Assembly: GCA_022843825.1 (NCBI GenBank)
Contig: JALHMX010000011.1
Span: 1 to 64,000, forward strand
Direction: 5' to 3'
Origin: Pseudobdellovibrionaceae bacterium
GTDB taxonomy: Bacteria; Bdellovibrionota; Bdellovibrionia; Bdellovibrionales; Bdellovibrionaceae
Length of the DNA: 64,000 nt
A program made the position numbers and the translations under genes. Numbering within the stretch: the stretch's first letter is position 1; every line of letters starts with the position of its first letter. Of the stretch, positions 52,676 to 60,712 are shown piece after piece. A model generated the notes under the pieces. That model worked only from the letters and a program-made list of their open reading frames with translations, was not told the DNA's origin and made no database searches.

Positions 52676-53097
52676 AGAAAACCCTCCAGTCGATATTGAT
52701 TAATTTTATTACGCAAGGTGCGAATAGAAATTCCCAAAATTTCGGCGGCTCGTGTTCTGTTCTGCTCAGCAAAATAAAGTGTTTGCAAAATATACTGTCG
52801 TTCTAAATCTTGAAGCTTAAGTCCCATTGGCACGGGTAGTTCTCCGTTCAAACCTGTTCGAAAAATAATATCATCGGGTTCAATTATATTATTTTTACAA
52901 TTTTGCGCGGCGTTTTCCAAAGCGGATTCTATTTCCTCATCTGGCTCTACTACGGCAGAAGTCAAAAAGTGATGAATAATTTTCTCAGACGCTTTTTCAG
53001 AAATGCTCATGTTAGAGTTTCCCAACATTAATCTTAGTACATTAAGATTAAATTCGATTGTCTGAACAATTTTAATTTTTGCGGATGTGTCGTGCAT
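52672..53097 (-). CDS. orphan Fis-type HTH protein, truncated sigma54-activator-like
   Basis: A 141-aa protein. The last 45 residues are a Fis/NtrC-type helix-turn-helix (RAAEILGISIRTLRNKINQYR). The preceding part (MSISEKASEKIIHHFL...ESALENAAQ...IIEPDDIIF) looks like the lid region of an NtrC-family activator, where ELEN-type residues normally sit. The receiver domain, Walker A, Walker B and GAFTGA loop are all absent. It overlaps the TPR gene by one base (TAATG) and flgB by 4 nt. It may bind enhancer-like sites and modulate flagellar transcription; this is inference. Confidence 0.78.
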   Translation of the reverse strand: MHDTSAKIKIVQTIEFNLNVLRLMLGNSNMSISEKASEKIIHHFLTSAVVEPDEEIESALENAAQNCKNNIIEPDDIIFRTGLNGELPVPMGLKLQDLERQYILQTLYFAEQNRTRAAEILGISIRTLRNKINQYRLEGFL

Positions 53098-55790
53098 TAC
53101 TCTACTCCTACTGTTGCCGGAATGCGCTTTAAATACTTTTTATACTCATCTTGCCATTTAGCACTTTGCATTTTTTCATTAGCCAATTTTGACCAAAACT
53201 GGTCATCCTTATCAGCAAAACTTGACCATACATTTTCAGCTTTTTTTAGTTCGCCTTTTTGAAAATAAAGATCTCCTAATTGATATTTCTCTTTAGCTAG
53301 ATTCTCTCCAGATCCTTTTTCTATAATATAGGATAATGCCTCAATAGCTTCTTTAGTAAGCTTCGCATTAATAGCTATTTCGCCCTTAGCTTTATAAATT
53401 TTCTTAGTATTGGCCGCTGTAATTTTCTCGTTTAAAAACTGATCCAAAACTTGAATGCCTTGTTCTGCTTTTCCTGCTTTATTCAGCAGCATTGCCAGGC
53501 GAACTGCACTGTCAGTGACAAGATTTGGCTTTTCTTTCCATACTCTTACAACCTCAGATAAATATCGAGTTGCCGTTTCATATTCACCATTTTTTTCGTG
53601 CAACTGAGATGCTAAGTTGACCCGCGCAATCTGCTCCTCGGGACTTAAGACGTCCGGATTTTTAATTTTATCCAAAGCTAATTCAGCTTCTTTCAATTGA
53701 TTTTTTTCAAACAATGACAATGCTCTGCCTAAACTAATGGTTTCTTTTGGAGGCAAACCACTATTTTCCTCAGAGGCCGGTGAGCGAGAAGCCAACATTT
53801 TTTCAGATATATCATATTTTTTTAACGCCTCATCATAGGCTCCGGCGGCCTGATATGCTTTACCCAAATAATAGTAAGTATCAAATCCCTCTTGCTTTCG
53901 TAGCCAGTTGTCAGCGTATTGTTGGTATACTTTTAATACTTCTTTATTCTTTCCAATTTCGGATAGGTCTCGTATGTAGCTGTGGATATTGCTGCGCACA
54001 CGATTTGCCATACGGTCTGGATTTTTCATGTTTGGATAATCTTGGTGATACTTAACTAAAACTTGTATGGCCTTATCAAATTCTTTGCGACGAGAAAGGC
54101 CGTCGCTGATCATAACGGTCTTAAATTGCTGAATATTATCCAAATCGCTTTTATCTGCCAACTCATTCATTTTGTCGATCGTCTGCTTCAACTCGACGTC
54201 TTTCATGCCTTTCATACGCGTACTCATCAAATGCAAACGAGCTACAACAGTCTTAGGGTTATCGCCATACCGAAACTGTGTCTCAAGATATGCACCTACT
54301 GCTTTTTCCTGTGGAGCCCCTATTAATTCGATAAGTTCCCCAAGACGAGTTAATGCGTAAGGAGCAAAGTCATCTTGTGGAAATCGCTGAATGAAATCCA
54401 GCGCAGCTTCATGCGATTGATGACTCATTTTTAAGTGAAAGTAAGCTTCCATTTTATTAAACAGTGCGCTGGGATAAAGATGTGTATACTGTGGAAAATC
54501 CTTCTCAGCTTTTAAATATTGATTTTTTGCGCTTTGATATTTTTCAGCCATGACATAATAGTCACCTTTTCTAAAGGACGCCTCTGCCTTAATAAAAGCT
54601 TCTTTTGTTGAGTTTTCAACGCTTTCAACGATTTGGATTGCTTCATCTATTTTATTCAACTTGGCCAAGGCGTAAGACAAGCCTAGCTGTGCGTAGTAGT
54701 TAGAGTTCTTGTTTTCATATTTTTTATTTTCGCTATGATACTTTAGCTTTCTCATGGCTGCTAAGTAGTTTTTTTTATCAAGCTCGTACATTCCCACCGC
54801 TAACGAGGTTCGCTCTGCTAGGGGTGAATCTGGATAAAATTCCGTGAGTTTATTATAATACAGTTGGGCCAAGTCATAATATTCATTCTTTTTTTCTTTT
54901 TCCCAAAGGCCAATTAAGCTGTCAGCTGTCATTGCATAGGCTAGCTCTAGATATTTAGATTTTGGGTATTTACTGGAAAACCAATCTGTAGTTTGCTGAA
55001 GTACGTGCGTCCTATTTTTATCAAATAATTTCTTTATAAGTCTTACGTGTTTATTCTCTTCACTTTTTTCAGGCAATATCTCATAAGCTGGCTGATTTTC
55101 CTTCATTCGGTTCCAAAAAACAAAGGTTCGATCCATAATGGGATAGCTGAAGTAATAATCATAAACCTCATAGGCATCTTGCTTCGGCTTTACTTCATGT
55201 GCATCGAATTTGAATCGAGCCAATCGCGCCTCATTGTTGGTAAATAGACTTTCCTTTAAGTTAACTGGTTTTGTGTTGAGCCCGATAGGAGTCACTTCAA
55301 AAAAATCAGTATTCGCAGGAGCACGCCCTACTTGCGGTTTTGCTTTCTGAGGCGCTGGAGCAGCAGCGGCTTGCGTTGTTTTTTCGGGTTCATTGAAATA
55401 AAAATCTATGATTAGTTTTGAGGGGTGGTCCGTTAAATAATCAAAAGTCTCCACCTTGCTACTGCTAAGAGTAAATTCAATTTGTTTTTTACCGTCTGGT
55501 CCATCCGCTTTTACCTGAATCGATTTTATTAATGAATTTTTGGTGTTTTTAAGTCTTTCATAAAGTTGCTCGTCTAGCCCATTAACTACTAATAAAACCT
55601 TAGTCTGGTTTTTCTCAATTTTGCGCTTTAGATCGTAGCTCCAATCAGTTTGCCCAGTAAGCTCCAGACTAAGAGTATCGCCCTGATTCTTAAACGAAAC
55701 TGATCCTGCCGCTTTTACCTTTTCGCCGAAGGTCCAGATAGTTACGCCAGTTAATATAAATAAAAGCAGTTTTCTTGAAACAAGTCTCAT
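53097..55790 (-). CDS. large secreted TPR protein heading the flagellar operon
   Basis: An 897-aa protein with a signal peptide (LLLFILTGVTIWTFGEKVKAAG). An AMIN-like N-terminal domain (about 28-130: SVSFKNQGDTLSLELTG, LIIDFYF) may bind peptidoglycan. A proline/alanine linker follows, then tetratricopeptide repeats from about residue 255 to the end (for example SPLAERTSLAVGMYELDKKNY, FNKMEAYFHLKMSHQSHEAAL). It is probably periplasmic. The place in the operon suggests a role in flagellar assembly through the cell wall or in sheath anchoring. No standard flagellar name fits. Confidence 0.75.
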   Translation of the reverse strand: MRLVSRKLLLFILTGVTIWTFGEKVKAAGSVSFKNQGDTLSLELTGQTDWSYDLKRKIEKNQTKVLLVVNGLDEQLYERLKNTKNSLIKSIQVKADGPDGKKQIEFTLSSSKVETFDYLTDHPSKLIIDFYFNEPEKTTQAAAAPAPQKAKPQVGRAPANTDFFEVTPIGLNTKPVNLKESLFTNNEARLARFKFDAHEVKPKQDAYEVYDYYFSYPIMDRTFVFWNRMKENQPAYEILPEKSEENKHVRLIKKLFDKNRTHVLQQTTDWFSSKYPKSKYLELAYAMTADSLIGLWEKEKKNEYYDLAQLYYNKLTEFYPDSPLAERTSLAVGMYELDKKNYLAAMRKLKYHSENKKYENKNSNYYAQLGLSYALAKLNKIDEAIQIVESVENSTKEAFIKAEASFRKGDYYVMAEKYQSAKNQYLKAEKDFPQYTHLYPSALFNKMEAYFHLKMSHQSHEAALDFIQRFPQDDFAPYALTRLGELIELIGAPQEKAVGAYLETQFRYGDNPKTVVARLHLMSTRMKGMKDVELKQTIDKMNELADKSDLDNIQQFKTVMISDGLSRRKEFDKAIQVLVKYHQDYPNMKNPDRMANRVRSNIHSYIRDLSEIGKNKEVLKVYQQYADNWLRKQEGFDTYYYLGKAYQAAGAYDEALKKYDISEKMLASRSPASEENSGLPPKETISLGRALSLFEKNQLKEAELALDKIKNPDVLSPEEQIARVNLASQLHEKNGEYETATRYLSEVVRVWKEKPNLVTDSAVRLAMLLNKAGKAEQGIQVLDQFLNEKITAANTKKIYKAKGEIAINAKLTKEAIEALSYIIEKGSGENLAKEKYQLGDLYFQKGELKKAENVWSSFADKDDQFWSKLANEKMQSAKWQDEYKKYLKRIPATVGVE

Positions 55791-55850
55791 TAAAAATCCT
55801 TTTTATATGAGCATTAAAAAGCACCTACAAAAGTGCTTCTATGAGTTAAC

Positions 55851-55866
55851 AGCATTTCAAGTGCCA
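55851..55866 (-). promoter_or_regulatory. sigma54-type promoter of the flagellar operon
   Basis: On the minus strand TGGCACTTGAAATGCT has the GG and GC of the -24/-12 elements exactly 10 bp apart, with 5 further consensus bases. A start point near 55839 would give a leader of about 50 nt with an AAGCAC/GTGCTT hairpin at 55819-55838, then AAGGA and the ATG of the TPR gene. Confidence 0.65.
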
Positions 55867-55992
55867 GATAATTTCCTAGACTTGTTATATTTTAAAGCTC
55901 GTACTTTAGAGACCAGGAAATTTATCCCTATCTTTTTGGCGACGAGTGACAAATTCATGACAGTATAAAGTCCAAACGCGAACATTAATTTT

Positions 55993-56021
55993 TTGACCTG
56001 GTCATCGGCCTTGTCTATACT
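55993..56021 (+). promoter_or_regulatory. sigma70-type promoter of the mla operon, leaderless geometry
   Basis: TTGACC, a 17-nt spacer and TATACT lie with the -10 ending 8 nt before the ATG of the lipoprotein gene. No SD is present. Transcription would start at or within 3 nt of the start codon. Confidence 0.65.
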
Positions 56022-56029
56022 TTGATCTG

Positions 56030-56542
56030 ATGAAAAACCTCATAAATTATCTTCAGCACCGTGTTTTCATAATTTCGACCCTTGCTTTATCTATTATTAT
56101 ATCAAGTTGTATTTCATCCATACTTAAAGAACCCGCTCCATCTTTTTCAAAAGAAATTCGTTTATCTTCTCCGGCCCGTCCTTTTACAAAGATCCAGTCT
56201 TCAACTTACCCATCTTGGAAAAGCTCACAAACACAGAATGTTATTCTTGTTATCTCTAACTGCGACTCCTTATATACTGTTAATAGTATCCATCAATCGA
56301 TTGCTGAAAACGTTGAAAATGTAAAAATTGAGTCCGCACAAATGAGTGCTCTTAAATTCAATCGGCCCGTTGTAAAACAGATAAGCGGGGCTATCGACAA
56401 CGCTCCGGTTGCCATAAGGACTGTGGCTTTTCAAAATAAGAATTGCACTTACTTGTCTGCACTCTCCGGAAAGCCTGAAACAATGAGTAAGGATTTAGAA
56501 TTATGGAGTTCTTTTCTTAACTCTGTCGAGTTTACAAAATAA
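56030..56542 (+). CDS. Mla-operon lipoprotein of unknown function
   Basis: A 170-aa protein with a membrane-spanning signal (VFIISTLALSIIISSCISS; lipobox-like ISSC). The mature part is a short polar linker and a small domain with three Cys (SNCDSLY, NKNCTYL and the lipid Cys). No family is recognised. Its stop overlaps the mlaE start by one base (TAATG), so it belongs to the Mla transcript and may be an accessory outer- or inner-membrane lipoprotein. It might replace MlaA or MlaB-like parts, which are missing here. Confidence 0.68.
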   Translation: MKNLINYLQHRVFIISTLALSIIISSCISSILKEPAPSFSKEIRLSSPARPFTKIQSSTYPSWKSSQTQNVILVISNCDSLYTVNSIHQSIAENVENVKIESAQMSALKFNRPVVKQISGAIDNAPVAIRTVAFQNKNCTYLSALSGKPETMSKDLELWSSFLNSVEFTK

Positions 56543-57348
56543 TGAAGTCTAAAACTTGGACGACCACAATCCCAGATGATTTTAAAAAAAGCTTTGAAGC
56601 TTTTCTTATTCATCTCGGTGGCTGTGGTTTGTTGATCAAAAAATTTTTTTCAGAAATTCGTACTAAGCCATTCTATTTCTCTTTGCTCGTTGAACAAATT
56701 TATCTTATCGGGGTTAAATCCTTACCCTTAATTATAATTACCGCCCTATCAACTGGAATGGTCATGGCTCTGCAATATGGATTTGGCCTTGAAAAATTTG
56801 GCGGAAAACCCTACGTACCCCGCCTGGTGGCGTCGACTATACTTCGCGAAATGGGACCTGTATTCACTAGCCTTATGTTAGCAGCTCGAGTCGGAGCAGG
56901 TATCGCTAGTGAAATTGGATCTATGGTGGTCACACAACAGATAGATGCGATTCGCGCGTTGGGAACCTCTCCGATTAAAAGAATTGTCATACCACGAGTG
57001 CTGGCTTGCTTGATTTCATTACCTATATTAGTTGCGATATGTGACGTAGTCGGTAACCTAGGTGGATTAATTGTTGGATACTATGAACTAGGATTAGATC
57101 CTCAGTTTTATCTACGCCGAGTCCTAGATACGTCAAATATCCAAGATTATGCTGTAGGACTGGGAAAATCTGTTTTCTTCGCCATCTTCATAGTCGTCCC
57201 AGCTTGCTATTTTGGTTTAAATGTCAAAAACGGAACAAAGGAAGTCGGATTAGCAACAACTAAGGCTGTTGTTACCGGATCATTGCTTATTTTGATTGGC
57301 GACTTTTTCCTTTCTAAACTATTTTGGATTTTCGACAAATGGATGTAA
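56542..57348 (+). CDS. mlaE: MlaE-family lipid transport permease
   Basis: Inner-membrane permease of the phospholipid ABC importer/exporter, 268 aa with about five membrane helices. Seen are VEQIYLIGVKSLPLIIITALSTGMVMALQ, LREMGPVFTSLMLAARVGAGIASEIGSM, VTQQIDAIRALGTSPIKRIVIPRVLA and a C-terminal YFGLNVKNGTKEVGLATTKAVV, all MlaE hallmarks. It overlaps mlaF by 10 nt. Confidence 0.95.
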   Translation: MKSKTWTTTIPDDFKKSFEAFLIHLGGCGLLIKKFFSEIRTKPFYFSLLVEQIYLIGVKSLPLIIITALSTGMVMALQYGFGLEKFGGKPYVPRLVASTILREMGPVFTSLMLAARVGAGIASEIGSMVVTQQIDAIRALGTSPIKRIVIPRVLACLISLPILVAICDVVGNLGGLIVGYYELGLDPQFYLRRVLDTSNIQDYAVGLGKSVFFAIFIVVPACYFGLNVKNGTKEVGLATTKAVVTGSLLILIGDFFLSKLFWIFDKWM

Positions 57349-58070
57349 TACAAATCAAAAACTTTAAAAAATCCTTTGGCACTAATTTAGTTCATGACGG
57401 CGTTACTTTTGATGTAAAAAAAGGAGAGTGCTTAGGTTTGGTCGGGGGTTCAGGCGCCGGAAAATCCGTTATCCTGCGTAGTTTAATTGGATTAGAGCAG
57501 GCCGATTCCGGGTCTATTCTGATTAATTCAGTAGATATAACTCACATGAGTGAAAAAGAGCTGGTTGAGATTCGGAAAAAGATAGCCTATGTTTTTCAAA
57601 ATGGAGCCTTGTTTGATTCAATGACAGTTTTTGATAATTTAGCTTATTCCTTACGTGCACATACGCAGCTGAATGAATCACAGATTGACGATAGAATTTC
57701 TGTGCAATTGGATGAGTTCGGACTTCTCTCTGCAAAACTATTATACCCCTCTGAATTATCAGGCGGAATGCAAAAACGAATTGGACTTGCACGCGCAATT
57801 ATGCTGGGACCGGATATTATATTATACGATGAACCTACGGCAGGACTTGATCCATATAACACAATAAAAATTCAAGAACTTATTTTAAGAATGAAATCTA
57901 AAGGAGTAACATCAATACTTGTTACCCATGATATGCCGACAGGTATTGCTGTTTGCGATCGCTTTGTCTTCTTACAAAACAAAGTTATCAGCGAAGATGG
58001 TCAAACCGAAGAGCTATTAAACAAACCAGATAGTCTTATTAATCAATTTATCAAAGGACAAATCGTATGA
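57339..58070 (+). CDS. mlaF: MlaF-family ABC ATPase
   Basis: ATPase of the Mla transporter, 243 aa from the ATG at 57339 (the track's TTG is 15 nt earlier). Walker A is GGSGAGKSVILRSLIGL, Q-loop AYVFQNGALFDSMTVFDNL, the ABC signature LSGGMQKRIGLARAI, Walker B IILYDEPTAGLDP, and the H-loop VTHDM. The start overlaps the mlaE stop and the stop overlaps mlaD (ATGA). Confidence 0.95.
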   Translation: MDVIQIKNFKKSFGTNLVHDGVTFDVKKGECLGLVGGSGAGKSVILRSLIGLEQADSGSILINSVDITHMSEKELVEIRKKIAYVFQNGALFDSMTVFDNLAYSLRAHTQLNESQIDDRISVQLDEFGLLSAKLLYPSELSGGMQKRIGLARAIMLGPDIILYDEPTAGLDPYNTIKIQELILRMKSKGVTSILVTHDMPTGIAVCDRFVFLQNKVISEDGQTEELLNKPDSLINQFIKGQIV

Positions 58071-58831
58071 ACGAACATATTAAAGTCGGCGCATTTTTTG
58101 GATTAGGACTTTTAACTATAATGGTGACGATATTTTTGCTAGGATCTAACAAATCTATTTTTAGCACATCCCTAAGAATACACTCTTACTTTGACGCTGC
58201 TCAAGGTTTAAGTAACGGAGCAGTTGTCTCGTTGGCTGGAGTAAGAGTAGGCAATGTTGAAAATATAGAATTTGATGAAAATAAAAATCTAGTGCGAATC
58301 GAATACTTTATTCAATCCACTTACCAGAAAAAAATAAAAACTGATTCTACTGTAGATATACGAACTCAGGGCGCACTTGGCGATAAATATCTATACATAA
58401 CGCCAGGACGTGGGACTGAGACTATTTCTGACAATTCTGAAATTAAAGGCGAATACGGAAATGATTTTCTTTCCATTCTGAGTAAGCGCGGATCTGAAAG
58501 TGAAAAAATATTTGATGCCATTTCAGATTTGCAAATTCTGCTTAAAAGCATAGTTAAAGATAATAAAATTCCTCATTTAATTCAAAAGCTAGACAAGACA
58601 GCTGACAATTTACAAGACACCACTGCTCAACTAAAACAAGCTACGGCCAATAATCGTATTGAAAAATCAATGACTCGCCTAGATTCTATCCTAGAGAAAG
58701 TGGACAATGGTCAAGGCACTCTAGGGGCTCTTATTAATGACAGATCTGTTCACAATAGACTAAAAACCATTCTTGGTGCTGGAGAAAAACAGCAGCAAAT
58801 GAAAAGTATTCTCAAATCCAGTGTGGAATAA
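58067..58831 (+). CDS. mlaD: MlaD-family MCE-domain protein
   Basis: Periplasmic lipid-binding component, 254 aa. It has an N-terminal membrane anchor (FFGLGLLTIMVTIFLLG), the MCE domain (about 35-115: YFDAAQGLSNGAVVSLAGVRVGNVENIEF, IRTQGALGDKYLYITPG), and a long helical C-terminus (about 145-245) that may form a coiled barrel or tail. It is longer than E. coli MlaD, as in many non-gamma lineages. A dispersed hairpin element follows directly. Confidence 0.92.
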   Translation: MNEHIKVGAFFGLGLLTIMVTIFLLGSNKSIFSTSLRIHSYFDAAQGLSNGAVVSLAGVRVGNVENIEFDENKNLVRIEYFIQSTYQKKIKTDSTVDIRTQGALGDKYLYITPGRGTETISDNSEIKGEYGNDFLSILSKRGSESEKIFDAISDLQILLKSIVKDNKIPHLIQKLDKTADNLQDTTAQLKQATANNRIEKSMTRLDSILEKVDNGQGTLGALINDRSVHNRLKTILGAGEKQQQMKSILKSSVE

Positions 58832-58832
58832 G

Positions 58833-58893
58833 AAAAGGGTGCCAGGTTGAGTTTACGGACGCGCCGCTTACAGGAACGGTGCCTGACCTTTTT
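58833..58893. repeat. dispersed GGTGCCAGGC element, copy 4 (degenerate)
   Basis: AAAAGGGTGCCAGG at the left and GGTGCCTGACCTTTTTTT at the right, with a GC-rich mismatched centre (GGACGCGCCGCTTACAGG). It fills the convergent gap between mlaD and the DUF721 gene, and its T-run could end the mla transcript. Confidence 0.7.
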
Positions 58894-58895
58894 TT

Positions 58896-59276
58896 TTACT
58901 TAACAAATTTCTTCACGTCCTTTTTAAAGCCTTCATCGCTTTTGTAAGGAATATTTTTTCGATCTAAAGTGTATCGAATTTCAGTGACGAAGTTTTTTTT
59001 GAATTTTTGATTTACAGTATTTTTGATGGTTTCGGACATAAAAGTCATTTGTTGCATCCACGTCGAGTTTTTTACCCATAACCATAGGACGCCATTTCGA
59101 TAAGCCACGGGCTCAGTGTACTCCGCAGTGGTCGGACCGACGACATCTGTCCAACTCAGCCACAACTTCCATCTTAAAAATTGCTCAGAAACCGGCCCTC
59201 CGGCTTTTTCTTCAAATAGGCTTTTTAAGACTTCTGCCGAGCTTTTAAATTTAGATTTAATATCATTATCTCGCAT
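58896..59276 (-). CDS. DUF721 (DciA-like) protein
   Basis: A 126-aa protein with the DUF721 pattern: an N-terminal helix (SSAEVLKSLFEEKAGGP), a central RWKLWLSWTDVVGPTTAEYTEPVAYRNGVLWLWVKNSTWMQQM and a basic C-terminus. DciA proteins with this domain help load the DnaB helicase in bacteria lacking DnaC. The start has no SD. It is monocistronic, divergent from trmFO. The DciA role is a family inference. Confidence 0.8.
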   Translation of the reverse strand: MRDNDIKSKFKSSAEVLKSLFEEKAGGPVSEQFLRWKLWLSWTDVVGPTTAEYTEPVAYRNGVLWLWVKNSTWMQQMTFMSETIKNTVNQKFKKNFVTEIRYTLDRKNIPYKSDEGFKKDVKKFVK

Positions 59277-59336
59277 GAGCTATTAAAAATAGCCCATAAA
59301 CTTGCTTTTTGTCATGATTAAGTCTATTGATGACCC

Positions 59337-60671
59337 ATGCCAGAACAAACTTCTCAACCTAAGTCATTATCAAGCATTTCCGTTGTAGGAGCGGGTTTGG
59401 CTGGCAGCGAATGTGCTCTACAATTAGCCGACTTAGGATATGCCGTAACATTATACGAAATGCGCGGAGTTCAATCAACTGAAGCCCACAAGACCACAGA
59501 TTTTGCCGAACTGGTGTGTTCAAATTCTTTTGGGAGCCAATCCAGCGTGTCGGCACCGGGACAACTCAAGTGGGAAGCCCAACACTTAAATAGTTATATT
59601 TTAAAGACAGCCAAAGAATTTTCGGTACCTGCAGGACAAGCTTTAGGAATAGACCGTGAAGTGTTTGCAAAAAAAATTACCGAGTTAGTTGCAGCTCATC
59701 CGAAAATCAAAATTGAACGCAAAGTTGTTAACAGCCTAAACGAAGTGCCGCGACCCACAGTCGTTGCTACAGGACCTTTAACTTTTGAACCCTTAGCCAA
59801 TAGCCTAAAAGATCATTTTGGCGATGATTTTCTTTATTTTTTTGATGCCATCGCCCCGATTATTGATGCCGATTCGATTAATACTGAAGTTGCGTGGAAA
59901 GCCGATCGTTACAACAAAGGCACTGCAGATTATTACAACTGTCCGCTTAACAAAGAACAATATTTTAACTTCGTTAAAGAAATTGAGCTTGCGCGAAAAA
60001 TTGAACCTAAACATTTTGAAACCACAAATTTTTTTGAAGGCTGTATGCCCATCGAAGTCATGGTGGAGCGTGGTCCTCAAACGCTGCGCTTTGGCCCCAT
60101 GAAACCTGTAGGCTTAGATGATCCTCGTACTGGTCGTTATCCTTTTGCCGTGGTTCAACTCAGACAAGACAATGCCGAAGCCACAGCCTACAACATTGTG
60201 GGTTTTCAAACTCGTATGGCCTATGGCGAACAAACTCGTATTTTCAAAATGATTCCCGGACTAGAAAACGCAGAGTTTTTAAAGTTGGGAAGCATTCACC
60301 GTAATTTATATATAAATACTCCCAAAATGCTGAATAAAGATTTATCCAGCAAAAAGGATCCTTGGCTTTTTTTCGCCGGACAAATCACCGGCGTTGAAGG
60401 CTATTTTGAATCGACCTGCACAGGATTGTTGGTCGCCAAATTTATACATCAGAAATTAAGTGATAAAACATTCTCTCCGCCTCCGCGTCTGTCTGCTATG
60501 GGATCATTGCTGAATGCAATTACTGACGAATTTAAAATTAACACCTTCCAACCAACGAATATTAATTTTGCGTTGTTTCCACCATTAGAAAATCCAACTA
60601 AAGACAAAGCCCTCAAAAAAGCGGCTCAGATTAAATTAGCGCAAGATGCTTTAGTTCAGTGGACTCTTTGA
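59337..60671 (+). CDS. trmFO: tRNA (uracil-5-)-methyltransferase TrmFO
   Basis: Folate- and FAD-dependent enzyme making m5U54 in tRNA, 444 aa. The FAD-binding Rossmann motif VVGAGLAGSECALQLADLG is near residue 16. It is followed by EMRGVQSTEAHKTTDFAELVCSNSF, ATGPLTFEPL, YYNCPLNKEQYFNFV, FEGCMPIEVMVERGPQTLRFGPMKPVGL and GQITGVEGYFES. All are TrmFO features, including the active-site Cys. No SD is clear; TTGCTT and TATTGA are spaced 17 nt apart with the ATG 6 nt later, a possible leaderless start. Confidence 0.97.
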   Translation: MPEQTSQPKSLSSISVVGAGLAGSECALQLADLGYAVTLYEMRGVQSTEAHKTTDFAELVCSNSFGSQSSVSAPGQLKWEAQHLNSYILKTAKEFSVPAGQALGIDREVFAKKITELVAAHPKIKIERKVVNSLNEVPRPTVVATGPLTFEPLANSLKDHFGDDFLYFFDAIAPIIDADSINTEVAWKADRYNKGTADYYNCPLNKEQYFNFVKEIELARKIEPKHFETTNFFEGCMPIEVMVERGPQTLRFGPMKPVGLDDPRTGRYPFAVVQLRQDNAEATAYNIVGFQTRMAYGEQTRIFKMIPGLENAEFLKLGSIHRNLYINTPKMLNKDLSSKKDPWLFFAGQITGVEGYFESTCTGLLVAKFIHQKLSDKTFSPPPRLSAMGSLLNAITDEFKINTFQPTNINFALFPPLENPTKDKALKKAAQIKLAQDALVQWTL

Positions 60672-60675
60672 ATTT

Positions 60676-60712
60676 TACTGCGCTGTTTACAGGAAAGTAG
60701 CCTGACCCCTTT
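60676..60712. repeat. dispersed GGTGCCAGGC element, copy 5 (right half only)
   Basis: TACTGCGCTGTTTACAGGAAAGTAGCCTGACCCC then T-run. It matches the right arm of copy 4 (GCGCCGCTTACAGGAACGGTGCCTGACC) with no left arm. It lies in the convergent gap between trmFO and glmS. Confidence 0.6.
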
